Assembly: GCA_016901395.1 (NCBI GenBank)
Contig: JAEAMQ010000031.1
Coordinates: 1 to 57,663, forward strand
Origin: Prevotella sp.
GTDB taxonomy: Bacteria > Bacteroidota > Bacteroidia > Bacteroidales > Bacteroidaceae
Length of the DNA: 57,663 nt
Direction: 5' to 3'
Under the pieces are notes generated by a model. That model ran no database searches. It saw nothing but the letters and a program-made list of their open reading frames with translations, and was not told the origin of the DNA. Of this stretch, positions 44,046 to 54,100 are shown piece after piece. Each line of letters opens with the position of its first letter. The first letter of the stretch is position 1. The translations under genes were made by a program, and so were the position numbers.

Positions 44046-46757
44046 TTACTTCCTCCATCTTTTTGCATTGCTGATACTTTGTTTCCACGGTGTCTTCTGA
44101 CTGCTGCTATAGAACAGTGCACCATCAATAAGGTGAACCACGGCATCGGCCGAAGTGTAGAGCAACTTGCTGAAACTACTACCAGAAATCCAGTATTCAC
44201 GACAGATATTGTTGTAAAGTCCGGAGGTCTTCACTACGTGACGCGTATCACCGGTGAGGTCTTTGATGGTCAGATCCTTGTTGGAGACATCTACCTCCAA
44301 CGGATAATAACGGTTGGTCTCAGAATTGAGCATCATAGACTCGAAGTTGTTTTTCAGCAACAAGCTACCGTCTGTACCCTCTTCAGGAGCACCATCCACA
44401 GCCACGGAGTTATCCTGCATGTGGTAGCGCACAAAATCGAAGATACGATTTTTGATGACTTCGCAGGCCTGCAGAGCAGCTTGCTTCTCTGCATCGGTAG
44501 CCGTTGAACTCTCTGAGATATTAAACTGCTCATCATAATCATCCCAAGTAGGCAGCAATCCATCAGAGATAAGCTGCTTGATAGACTCGTTCGTCGGAAC
44601 ATATACTGTATAATTGTAAGATCCAAAGAGTCTGATATTGCTGTTGGTAGCCGAGTTGGCGCAGTTATACTTGTTACCGCTCAAGTTCATGGAACTGACG
44701 AGGAGTTGGTCGTTAGAAGGCAAATTCTCCGAGCCGCTGAGCAGTTTCAGGAACTCCGAATACTCGTCGTGCCCTTTTAAAGTCTGATAAACCGATTTTC
44801 CGGAAGGCAGGGGCATCTGCTCGTTCATACGATAAGACTTACCATTGCCTGTCTTCGACATGTCGTAGATGGAGTCCACATTTGCAGCGGTGTTGTGTTC
44901 CAGCTGCCATCCACCCATCACGGTCATGCTGTTCTTCTGTCCGGCATTGGCCACCTTGACCATCGTTCCGTTCTTAGACTTATAGTAGCTGTATCCATTC
45001 TCCACACTACCTACAATAATCAATTGGTTGACTAAGTCCTTCAGACGGTTTTTGATAAACGATGTCGGAACACTCTCCTGAAGCTTTGTGCCCTTAGTGA
45101 TGTTGCCATTGGCATCAATATCGCATGCATAACGACGCGCCTTCACAGTCTTCTCCTGACTATCGAAATAAAACTCCAGCATGGTTTCCTGCGACTCACC
45201 GTAGGTACAAGGGTCTACATAGGTGAGCATAGACGTATTGGTTGGCAGCAGCAGGCTGTAATAAGAATCCATAGAGTTCAGATAAGGTGTGAACTCCAAC
45301 TCGTCAATAGCCCAGTATATGACACTCATCACATCCTGATGGATCAGAGCGGGGAACGAGACACTGGAATAAGCCATCGGGCTGAACACGCGATTGGTCA
45401 TGTAAACGACACCATTACAACCTACGAAGCAACTGTCAACATCAGCCAATTTTACACCCATAGATACTTTGCTGTCATTGATGATATTGTCAAACTTCGA
45501 GGGAATGGCATCAGTAAAGGTACCAATCATATTCACGTTCAACAGCTTGGACAACACCAAATCAGGCACATTGTCCCAGGTCTTGTACTTATCCTGCAAC
45601 ACCTTGCCATCGGCATTCCACCATGCTTCAAGGGCTGCATTGGTCGGAACGAGCATCGCTCCGGCATCGTAGTGAAGATCATATCCACTGGTATTCTCGT
45701 ACATATACTGGTTCCATCCCGGATCGAAAGCCAACGTAGCGGCCACCTTGCCCGGCACAGGATTGCCGGCCGTCACGGGATAATACTGCGTGGTGAGTCC
45801 GTCTGTACGGGCATCAGCAAAATATCGCAACGTGAATACCGAGTCCACGTTCTGGTTATACAGACGATTGTATTCCAAGGTCTTATAATAGTCATAATAA
45901 GGCGCACTGAATCGGTCGATGAGGTGCGACCACATGGAAAGCTCCGGATGCTGTCTCAGGATTTCGGCCATGTTGGGGGCAGCGTCGAGCACACCGTCCA
46001 CCTTCTGAATATAACCATTCTTACAGGTGATATCGCGCTCCACCACCTTCTGTCCGCTCACGTATGCATCGCTGACTGAGGTGGCTGCACCATTGGTGAG
46101 TACCGATATATCCTGATCAGTGAATTTGGCCTTTTGCATAAACGCTGGCAGGAAATGGATCATCGGCGCAGAGAGATTGCTTGTTGTACCAGAACTCATG
46201 ATACGGCCGTCCTTGAACAGCACAATATCCTTATTGTTGTTCTTGTACCAGCTCCAAGCCGGCAGGGTACCGTTCATATCAGCAGTCTTCATCACATAGA
46301 CAGAGTCGAACACGCTCGATGCCGTTGTGCGACGCATGGCCATTCCGGTTTCTGGTGGGTCACCGCTTACGTTGGAGAGCAACTCTATCAGATAGGCGTT
46401 GTTCACAATCGAATTGTTGAGCAGCGTCTTTTTCTGAGCCGTGGACAGTGCTTCATAGGAACGTGCACCCCACGTGTTGGTCTTAAACCACTGATCATAA
46501 GTGGCATCATCTGCCACAAAGATTGTTAAAGAACCGGTCTTGCTCATCTGGTCGTGGAGACCGAGATCGTCAATGAGCTTGAGCGTGACAGTGTAGTTGC
46601 CATCTTTCTGAAGCTCCTCATAGATAGAGTTGCCCAACCAAGACGGCTGTCCTGTCAAGATGTCATCAGAGCACGATTGCAGAGCTACGCTGCCAAGCAT
46701 CAGCCCTATTGCAAAAGCGGGTCTTAAGACACCATGTTTCATCTGTTTGCAATTCAT
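44046..46757 (-). CDS. Four-repeat fasciclin (FAS1) lipoprotein, first of PUL 2
   Basis: A 903-residue lipoprotein with lipobox LQSC (Cys29 from the first Met; an ATG at residue 6 is an alternative start). Four FAS1-type units can be seen by their paired 'helix..SLTIFVADDATYD' and 'VPTN' lines. They begin at ~43 (SIYEELQK..TIFVADDATYDQWF), ~265 (MAEILRQHPELSMW..AMLVPTNAALEAW), ~490 (VIYWAIDELEFTPYL..LLLPTNTSML) and ~675 (SVYQTLKGHDEYSEFL..YTVYVPTNESIKQL). The last ends with HLIDGALFYSS, the FAS1 closing strand. It lies 53 bp after the GH51-GH43 gene and 3 bp before susC. Its position directly ahead of a SusCD pair suggests an outer-membrane accessory component. Confidence 0.85.
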   Translation of the reverse strand: MNCKQMKHGVLRPAFAIGLMLGSVALQSCSDDILTGQPSWLGNSIYEELQKDGNYTVTLKLIDDLGLHDQMSKTGSLTIFVADDATYDQWFKTNTWGARSYEALSTAQKKTLLNNSIVNNAYLIELLSNVSGDPPETGMAMRRTTASSVFDSVYVMKTADMNGTLPAWSWYKNNNKDIVLFKDGRIMSSGTTSNLSAPMIHFLPAFMQKAKFTDQDISVLTNGAATSVSDAYVSGQKVVERDITCKNGYIQKVDGVLDAAPNMAEILRQHPELSMWSHLIDRFSAPYYDYYKTLEYNRLYNQNVDSVFTLRYFADARTDGLTTQYYPVTAGNPVPGKVAATLAFDPGWNQYMYENTSGYDLHYDAGAMLVPTNAALEAWWNADGKVLQDKYKTWDNVPDLVLSKLLNVNMIGTFTDAIPSKFDNIINDSKVSMGVKLADVDSCFVGCNGVVYMTNRVFSPMAYSSVSFPALIHQDVMSVIYWAIDELEFTPYLNSMDSYYSLLLPTNTSMLTYVDPCTYGESQETMLEFYFDSQEKTVKARRYACDIDANGNITKGTKLQESVPTSFIKNRLKDLVNQLIIVGSVENGYSYYKSKNGTMVKVANAGQKNSMTVMGGWQLEHNTAANVDSIYDMSKTGNGKSYRMNEQMPLPSGKSVYQTLKGHDEYSEFLKLLSGSENLPSNDQLLVSSMNLSGNKYNCANSATNSNIRLFGSYNYTVYVPTNESIKQLISDGLLPTWDDYDEQFNISESSTATDAEKQAALQACEVIKNRIFDFVRYHMQDNSVAVDGAPEEGTDGSLLLKNNFESMMLNSETNRYYPLEVDVSNKDLTIKDLTGDTRHVVKTSGLYNNICREYWISGSSFSKLLYTSADAVVHLIDGALFYSSSQKTPWKQSISNAKRWRK

Positions 46758-46810
46758 ATATAGGTTGTTATTGTTTAAAATTCGTGTTGATTATCGTATG
46801 TTCGAGTTTG

Positions 46811-49800
46811 TCAGAGCACGGTCTTCTTGCCGTTTTTGATATAGATGCCGTGTGGCAACTTGCCGTTTCCCATACGCTGTCCCTTCAGGTTGTAGATGGC
46901 GTCGGGGACGGTCTTGGTGACGGGAAAGACGGAAATGCCGGTCGGGTCGCCCAGATATTTCAGGGTGAAGTTGTCGAAGCAGCACCAGTCTCCCTGCACA
47001 CCCACGGTTTTCCGAATGCCCAGGGTGATGCGGCCGGCGGCCGGCAGCGTCAGCTTGAGGGTGTTGGTGTAGAGTCCTTCGGTGTTGAAGGCTTGGTTGG
47101 CCACAGTCACATTGTTGGGGAATGTGTACGGGGTTATGCTGTATTGGGTAACGGAATTGTCGTAAAGACTCATGACTGGGGTCTCCACTTCATTGGCATA
47201 GAACATGGCGTTCAGCTGTTCCGTACCATCGTTGTGTGAAGTGACTGCAGGCGTGATATCTCCATTGCGATAGAAGCTTTGCACCGTCAGTTCATAATCT
47301 CCCTTGGGTAGGTTGTCGAGGGTCTGGTGCATGTCAAACGTGGTATTCCAAAACTCCGCCACCTGACCGTTAGCCTGAGTAAACGATGGCGACTTCTCCC
47401 ATCCCGTTCCTCCTTCACTGAAATAGGGATTTTGCAGTAGTGGCGTTAAGTCTGCAGCCCGACCTTGGCGAGCCAGGTCCTGAATAAATGCATCATAAAT
47501 AGCCTTACAACCCTGCATGGCGGTGAGAGCCTCCGACATGGCCGTGACATTCTCCGCGAAGGTGGTGCTCGTGGTCAGGGCCTGATTAGCCTTTTCGATG
47601 GCCTGTCCTATCGTTTCATTCTGGGATGCCTTGTAATATCCCTCAACCGTCGGTAGCATGGTCTTCACCTGTTCCCATGTCTTGAGATAGTTATACTCGT
47701 CCATCGTTATCTTGAGGATGCTGCCATGCTGGGCAGCCACGTTGCCGTTGATGCCCACCGGCGAACCTACGTTAAGTCCGTGCTCGTCCATATCGCGCAT
47801 CTTGTAACCATAACCGCTGCCTGAATAATTGATGTAAGCGAGTTTCCAACGGTTACTGCCTATCAGACGCCATTGCGTAGGAGCTTCGATAGACTGATTG
47901 TTTTCGTTCACGTGGAAATCGGCAGTCTGACTCCATTGTCGGGTATCAGATGTCTCTGTGGCTGTTGGCACCAAGTGGGTGGCAGTGGCCCGATAGAATC
48001 CAGCCCCTTGCTCGCTCTTGTAAACCATCTGGTATTGCTGGTCCACATCGTTCCATACAATGTCAGCGTCGATGATATCGTATCCGGGATCAAAGTAGAG
48101 GGCGGGCTTGGTGAGGATGTTCAGATCCTTGTCTACCAACTGATAGTAGATGCGATGACGGTCGGGGAAGCCCACACTGTAATAGAGCACGTAGTTGCCG
48201 CTCTCACGGTCGTAGATAATCTGCGGTGCCCACGCGGCTGTCATATCATCAGCAGTGATCCCGCCGAGAGCTAATAGATTTTCATCGCTCTCTAAGTCAA
48301 TCTTCACATTCTTGGTCCAATGCACGAGGTCGGGCGACAGCATCAGGTCCATGATATGATTGCTGGTCCAACCCAGCCGTGAGGTCATGTCGGTTCCGGC
48401 CAACATGAAGTTGCCGTCTTCCGTGCGGCAGATGTAAGCGTCGCGCATGCCTCCGGTGACAGTATTGGCCTTGGTATCAAACACCTCTGCGCCGTCCAAC
48501 AGGTCGTTCCAGTTCTGACCGTAGAGACTCAGCGCATAGGCCGTGTATTCATTGGAGCGGTGCATGTGGGCAAAGAGATAGGCGCTCTTGCCAGCATCTT
48601 CCTGTTCGTAGGCAGGATAGGTCTCCGACACCTCGGTGCCTACTTCTGAAACTTTCAGACGGTAGATATTCAGCGAATAAGCAGGAATATCAAAAGTAGC
48701 CTGTGCAGGACTGCTGACCGTAACCATATCTTCCTGTGATGGTATCACAAGATCGGGACTGTCCATCGTGTTCTCGTCGGTTCCGGCAGCAGAACTCAGA
48801 CGCACCACCGTGCCATTGCCCAGCTTCATGTTCTTCACATTCAATTGCAGTTGTTGGGCAGAAGCATTGGGATTGACCACTTTGAGAATCATCTCGCCTC
48901 TCTCCTCGTCTATCTGCACACTCTGATAGAGGGCCCTGTCCGAAGGAACGCTAAACTCATGAATGATATTTCCGTCGAGCTTGCAGGTCACCTGATTGCC
49001 GGTCACATCAATCTCGATGTCATACCATCGGTCTGTCTCGACAGCACCACCAACTGAGGCCAGAGTGGTTTTTGCCCCATTCACGCATCGTTCTACACCA
49101 TGTTTCGTGTTGTTCCACCCACCGAGGTTCCACCATATATAGTTTTTGGCATCCTGATAGTTGAACAGGATAAGGAATCCCTCATTGCCGCCGGTCTTTT
49201 TCGCGCGTACCTTATATATATAGTTGCTGCCAGAGACAGGGACGTTGAGGATGGCGGTGCAGTTCTCGGCCTGCTGGGTCTGTGCCAACTCTGCGCCGTC
49301 GGCCGACCAATAGCCAGTGTTGAGGGTCCAGGCTGCGGTACCATTGCTGAAGTCATCCTGGGCGATGGGATTGCCATTGGCATCGGACACCCGCACGTCG
49401 TCATAGACCACCTGGGTGTTCCACGCTCCCACTCCCACCATGTCGCTGATGAGGTTGGGCTGGGTGTTGTTGCCGCTCTCGGTCCACAGCAGGTTCTGCT
49501 TGCCGAGATTGTTGCCTAAGAGTTTCTGTACATAGTAGGACGGGGTAACGAAATGGTCGGCCGCATTGAAGTGAATCATGTCGTAAGCCCATAGGGGATC
49601 AGACTCGTGGGTGAAGATAGGGGCAAACGATGCCATGCGGCACACGTCGCTGTTGCGCTCCATGCCGAGCATATAGATGGCCTCGCCCAAGGCGCTGTTC
49701 ATGTTGCCATATAGACCCCAGCCACTGCCATTGGCCGCATACTCACCGTTGTACACACCGATGCTGCGGGGATAGTTGTCATACTTGTTATAGTTGTTGC

Positions 49801-51079
49801 GCATCCAGTCGTACGAACGATAATAGTGCTCGTCGACCAGCTCCACGGGATATTCGTTGCGCCAAGAGGGATTGTCGGTGCCCCATGCCTCCACATTGCC
49901 GATACATTTGATTTCGGGGTATTTGGCTTTGATGGCGGTATAGAACATATTGTAACGCTCAGCATACTGGTCGCTCTGTGCGGCAGCATCGGTCTGATAG
50001 TTCTCATTGCCGATTTCGATGAACTTCAGGTTATAGGGTTGGGGGTGTCCGTTGGCCACACGCTTGGCACCCCATTCAGTCGAGGCGTCACCGTTGGCAT
50101 ATTCTATGGCATCGAGTGCATCCTGCACCAAGGTCTTGGTCTCGTCGAGCGAGAGGGTGAAGCCGTGACCCAGACCCACGTTGACCACAAACAGGGGGGC
50201 TGCCCCGAGGTCTTCGCTCAGCTGCAGGTACTCGTCATATCCCAGTCCGTCGGAGGAGAAGTAGTGCCAGTTTTGATTGAGGTGGCCGGGACGGGTCTCG
50301 ATGGGACCGATGGTCTTCTTCCATTGGAAGGCATTGTCGTATGAACCCTCGCCCTCGACATAGCATCCACCGGGGAAACGGAGGAACGAGGGACGGGTGT
50401 CGGCCAGCAACTGCGCCAAGTCGGGGCGCAAACCGTTTTTCCTATTTTTCCAGGTATAGGGGAACAGCGACACCATGTCGATAGCTATCTTGCCTCCGGC
50501 ATCGGTCAGCAACATGAGCTGACCCTTCTTGTCGGAACCAGTAGCCTTGATGGTGGCGGAGAGTTTGTTCCATCCTGTATTGTTGATTGTTCCGGCAAGC
50601 GTAGCCTCACCGAGAACGGTGTTTCCGTCTTCAGAGCGGAGTTGTGCTTTCAAATGGTTTACAAAAACTGCAGAACCCTTGGCCCACAAGGTCAAGGTGT
50701 AAGTGGAATCGGTCTTGATTCCCATGCCCCAGTAGCCAGCATTGCTCACCCCCTTCATGTTCGTCGCCGAAGCTCCGGCGGTCGTCAGGCTCAGTGCCGT
50801 CTTCTGAACGCTGTTCATCAGATCTGTGGTCTGAAGGGTGATAGCCGCACCATTATATGCAGTCCATGCGTCGAGTCCCTGCTCAAAGGAGCGGTTCTTG
50901 ACGAGTTCGGCATAGAGTCCACCTTCTCCGGCATGATTGATCTCCTCAAAGAAAAGTCCGTACTGGTGGTCGCTGATCATCGGACCACGCTGGGTAGCAT
51001 CAATCGTCATGACAGTCTGGGCCGAAGCCGACATGATGGCTACACTGAATAAGGTAGATAATAGGTTGCGCTGTAACAT
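46811..51079 (-). CDS. GH51-GH43 fusion, putative bifunctional alpha-L-arabinofuranosidase (PUL 2)
   Basis: A 1422-residue exported enzyme with two catalytic domains. Signal peptide to ~ASAQT. The GH51 part (~22-810) begins QYGLFFEEINHAGEGGLYAEL, is interrupted by a CBM4-like segment (~64-205), then shows LRFPGGCYVEG, Glu359 in IGNENY (acid/base) and Glu446 in VYNGEYAA (nucleophile). A laminin-G-like insert lies at ~570-715. The GH43 five-bladed propeller (~828-1130) has Asp880 in MRDAYICRTEDG, AWAPQIIYD, Asp1004 in FDPGYDIIDADI and Glu1065 in SIEAP, matching the GH43 triad. A helical linker leads to an FYRxG module (~1216-1377) and a tail IYNLKGQRMG..GIYIKNG. Both families typically remove alpha-L-Araf, so it may act on two linkages of arabinan, arabinoxylan or arabinogalactan. 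It follows the 1188-residue gene after 98 bp containing a hairpin. Confidence 0.88.
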   Translation of the reverse strand: MLQRNLLSTLFSVAIMSASAQTVMTIDATQRGPMISDHQYGLFFEEINHAGEGGLYAELVKNRSFEQGLDAWTAYNGAAITLQTTDLMNSVQKTALSLTTAGASATNMKGVSNAGYWGMGIKTDSTYTLTLWAKGSAVFVNHLKAQLRSEDGNTVLGEATLAGTINNTGWNKLSATIKATGSDKKGQLMLLTDAGGKIAIDMVSLFPYTWKNRKNGLRPDLAQLLADTRPSFLRFPGGCYVEGEGSYDNAFQWKKTIGPIETRPGHLNQNWHYFSSDGLGYDEYLQLSEDLGAAPLFVVNVGLGHGFTLSLDETKTLVQDALDAIEYANGDASTEWGAKRVANGHPQPYNLKFIEIGNENYQTDAAAQSDQYAERYNMFYTAIKAKYPEIKCIGNVEAWGTDNPSWRNEYPVELVDEHYYRSYDWMRNNYNKYDNYPRSIGVYNGEYAANGSGWGLYGNMNSALGEAIYMLGMERNSDVCRMASFAPIFTHESDPLWAYDMIHFNAADHFVTPSYYVQKLLGNNLGKQNLLWTESGNNTQPNLISDMVGVGAWNTQVVYDDVRVSDANGNPIAQDDFSNGTAAWTLNTGYWSADGAELAQTQQAENCTAILNVPVSGSNYIYKVRAKKTGGNEGFLILFNYQDAKNYIWWNLGGWNNTKHGVERCVNGAKTTLASVGGAVETDRWYDIEIDVTGNQVTCKLDGNIIHEFSVPSDRALYQSVQIDEERGEMILKVVNPNASAQQLQLNVKNMKLGNGTVVRLSSAAGTDENTMDSPDLVIPSQEDMVTVSSPAQATFDIPAYSLNIYRLKVSEVGTEVSETYPAYEQEDAGKSAYLFAHMHRSNEYTAYALSLYGQNWNDLLDGAEVFDTKANTVTGGMRDAYICRTEDGNFMLAGTDMTSRLGWTSNHIMDLMLSPDLVHWTKNVKIDLESDENLLALGGITADDMTAAWAPQIIYDRESGNYVLYYSVGFPDRHRIYYQLVDKDLNILTKPALYFDPGYDIIDADIVWNDVDQQYQMVYKSEQGAGFYRATATHLVPTATETSDTRQWSQTADFHVNENNQSIEAPTQWRLIGSNRWKLAYINYSGSGYGYKMRDMDEHGLNVGSPVGINGNVAAQHGSILKITMDEYNYLKTWEQVKTMLPTVEGYYKASQNETIGQAIEKANQALTTSTTFAENVTAMSEALTAMQGCKAIYDAFIQDLARQGRAADLTPLLQNPYFSEGGTGWEKSPSFTQANGQVAEFWNTTFDMHQTLDNLPKGDYELTVQSFYRNGDITPAVTSHNDGTEQLNAMFYANEVETPVMSLYDNSVTQYSITPYTFPNNVTVANQAFNTEGLYTNTLKLTLPAAGRITLGIRKTVGVQGDWCCFDNFTLKYLGDPTGISVFPVTKTVPDAIYNLKGQRMGNGKLPHGIYIKNGKKTVL

Positions 51080-51115
51080 TCTGTAAGCTAAAAGTAATGA
51101 TAAGATATAGAGAAC

Positions 51116-51143
51116 CCGGAGACAGGTATTATCCTGCCTCCGG
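51116..51143 (-). promoter_or_regulatory. Intra-operon hairpin between first and second PUL 2 genes
   Basis: CCGGAGGCAGG pairs with CCTGTCTCCGG (minus strand, one G-T wobble) around a 6-base loop. It lies 35 bp after the stop of the 1188-residue gene and 37 bp before the GH51-GH43 start. On the minus strand it is followed by GTTCTCTATATC, not a T run, so partial termination or mRNA 3'-end protection is possible. Confidence 0.55.
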
Positions 51144-51177
51144 TCCTCTTATTGAGTTTAGTTAGTGTTTAGTTGGT

Positions 51178-54100
51178 TTACTTAACGACAACCTTTCTAA
51201 CCTTCACAGAACCATCCTTCAGGGTCATCTTCACAATATTGATGCCCTTGGTCAGACTGCTCTTCTTGGCACCGTTGATGCTGAAATATTCAGCCTTGAC
51301 AACAGCAGAAGAAGAAGCTTCCACATTCTCGATACCGGTGTAGTCACCCGTCTCGGTCAGTGTACTGTTAGGACCATAGTATGTCAATGTGAAGTTGTCC
51401 ATGATCACCCAGTCGGTGGATACCGTATTGGTCTGACGGATACCCAATGTGAGTTTACCATTGGCAACCTTCACAACAACGCTGTTCACATAGCCTCCAT
51501 CGAGGAAGTAGGCATTGGCAGACACCATGCTGTTAGGAACATACTTATCAGTACCGCTAATGTTTGCCGTACCAGTGTATCCATTGTCGATTGTTGCACC
51601 AGAAGAAAGCAGCTTCAACGGAGTTCTCATAGTGTCGGCGGCAGACACAGCATAGAGATATGCATTACCGATAGTATCGTTGGCCGTAAAGTGGCTGTAA
51701 TCATCTGCTGTGCTTCCGTAACGATAGAAGGAGTTTGCTGTAACCTTATAGGTACCGTTGGGCAGGTTTTCGATAGTCTGGTTCAGGTCGAACGTCTTGT
51801 TGTAGAACTCAAGCAACAGCGCACCCTTCTGGGTATCATCGTTACCGAAGTTGTAACCAGTAGCGTTCCATCCGTCAACAGAGTTGGCACCGTCCTTTTC
51901 GAATGAAGGAGTCTTGATGACACCAGTCATGTCTACAGGATTAGTATCAGAAGCCGTGGAAGCATCTGCGGGGATAGCCAGCTTGCTGATCATGGAACCA
52001 ATCTGAGAGATGTAGTCGGTAGCCTGAGCATTCTCAAGATTCTTGGCAGCAAGTCCCGTTTCGATGTTCTCCAGAAGAATACCAGCTTCGTCCTTGGTTG
52101 CATTAAGGGCAGTAGAAGTGATGATAGCACTGCTCAGGTCATCCTTCTTGGTCTGCAATTCCTTGAACAGAGCCACAGAAGCGGTGATGGAGTCATTGTT
52201 GTTCAGAACATTGGTCAAAGCATCAAACATCACCTTACCGTCTGTCTGTTCCAAAGCAGCGTTACCATCGGTAATAGCTGCATTGGCATTGGTCAGTACG
52301 CTTGCACCCATTACGTCAGTAGAAGCTGCAGATGTGGTCAGAGCGTCGATAGCCTGCTGAAGCAGAGGCTTCACCACGTCGGCATTGGTTCCCTGGAATA
52401 CCATCTTGAAGTTGTCCCAGATGGCCCAGCTGTCACCCAACTGGTTGGTAGCACCCTTCACACCAACTCTCAATACATCGCCGGAACGGGCAACCACACC
52501 ATAGGAAGAAACCTTGTAGAGGTTGTTCTGGAATGCGATAGCACTGTTGCCCATATCGTTGGGATACCAGTAAGTGCTGTCAGGATTGATGTAAGGTGTG
52601 AGGTCTCCAGTGTTCTGGTAAAGCTCACCTGCGCCGTTTCCAGAGTATGTCACGTGCTCGTCGAACACGCTCTTGAAGTGAGTCGCATTGTTGTTTACAT
52701 AAATGTTTACAACACTATTGTCTGCGGTACCGTTAGAATATGCGTTCCACGCATTATCTCCACGACCGTAACGATAGAATCCTTGCACAGAAAGCTCATA
52801 TACACCTACAGGTGCGCCCTTCACTTCCTGATAGATATCGAAGTTGCTGTTGTTCCAAGCCTCATAACACTTATTGGTAGAAGTACCACCATAGGCTACG
52901 TTACCGCCAGAAGCTGCAACCTTGATCCAGCCATTAGTACCCTCGAAGTTGGCGTTCACCAGATACTTGTCAGAAACGTCTGTACCCTCAGTGATACCAT
53001 TCTTCACAGCATTGTCAATCATGGTGAGCACTTTCTCGGTCTCAGCCTTCACCTCTTCGGTAGTCAGAGTGGCTGCGTTCAAGATGTCCTCAGACTCCAA
53101 ATCGCAGTAGTCTGCCAAAAGGTCTTTGTCAGTACCTACAATCTTAGAGTCGGCTGCAATAACCTTACCCTTAGCTATAGCCGTCTGATAATCATTCCAT
53201 GCAACGATATTAGAGTCGATGGCCAAACTTTCGGTTTCGATGGTAGCAATGGCATCGATAACTTCCTGTCTGTTTGTTGCACTCACCATGCCAGCAATCT
53301 TAGCATTGTAAGCATCGACCATGCCGGCAGTTACGACAGTACCGGCAGACAGGGTAGAATAATCTTTTGCAGCCTTCTTCACCTCTTCGAGCCACATGCT
53401 ATAAGCATCAGCACCATTACCATAATAGGTGAGCTTCCAGTTGTCGAACAATGTCCAGTCGTTGCCAACCTCAACATTCTTCTTCAAACCAATACGCAAA
53501 GCACCATCTTCTGTTGCAAAGAACAGCTTGTTACCAGCATACAGGCCTGCCTTGAAATATTCTGCAGCAGAAGACATATTGTTAGGCACATAATAGGTGT
53601 TGCCATCTACAGCAAGACTCGTCTCGCCTGAAGCCAACGAACTTGTCTGTGCATCGACAAACGGATTGACAATACTTGCATTCAAGCTGTCAGTGCCAGT
53701 CTTGGCATAGAGCTTGGCATTATAGTTTGTATTATTCTTATAGTTTGTATACGCAGCCGATGTACTACCAGAGCGATAGAAGGCACTCAGACTTACCATA
53801 TACACACCACGGGGAGCACCGGTGATGTCCTGATAATAGTCGTAGGTCTTGTTATAGAACTCAGCATCTGTGTAAGACTGGAATGCGGGAGCGGTGCCAC
53901 TCCAACCGGTGTTGGCATTGGCATCATAGCTCGGATTGACAATCAGGGCAGTCTTGTCCAGCGGGGCAGTAGCAGTGGCAGCGCTCTCATCAGCCTTGGC
54001 CATTGCTTCCTTGACGGCATCAGTAGCGGCGAGGAGCTGATCCTTGGTGGAAGTTTCGTCCAGATAGACCGTTTCCTGAGCAGCCACGTCCACATTCTTG

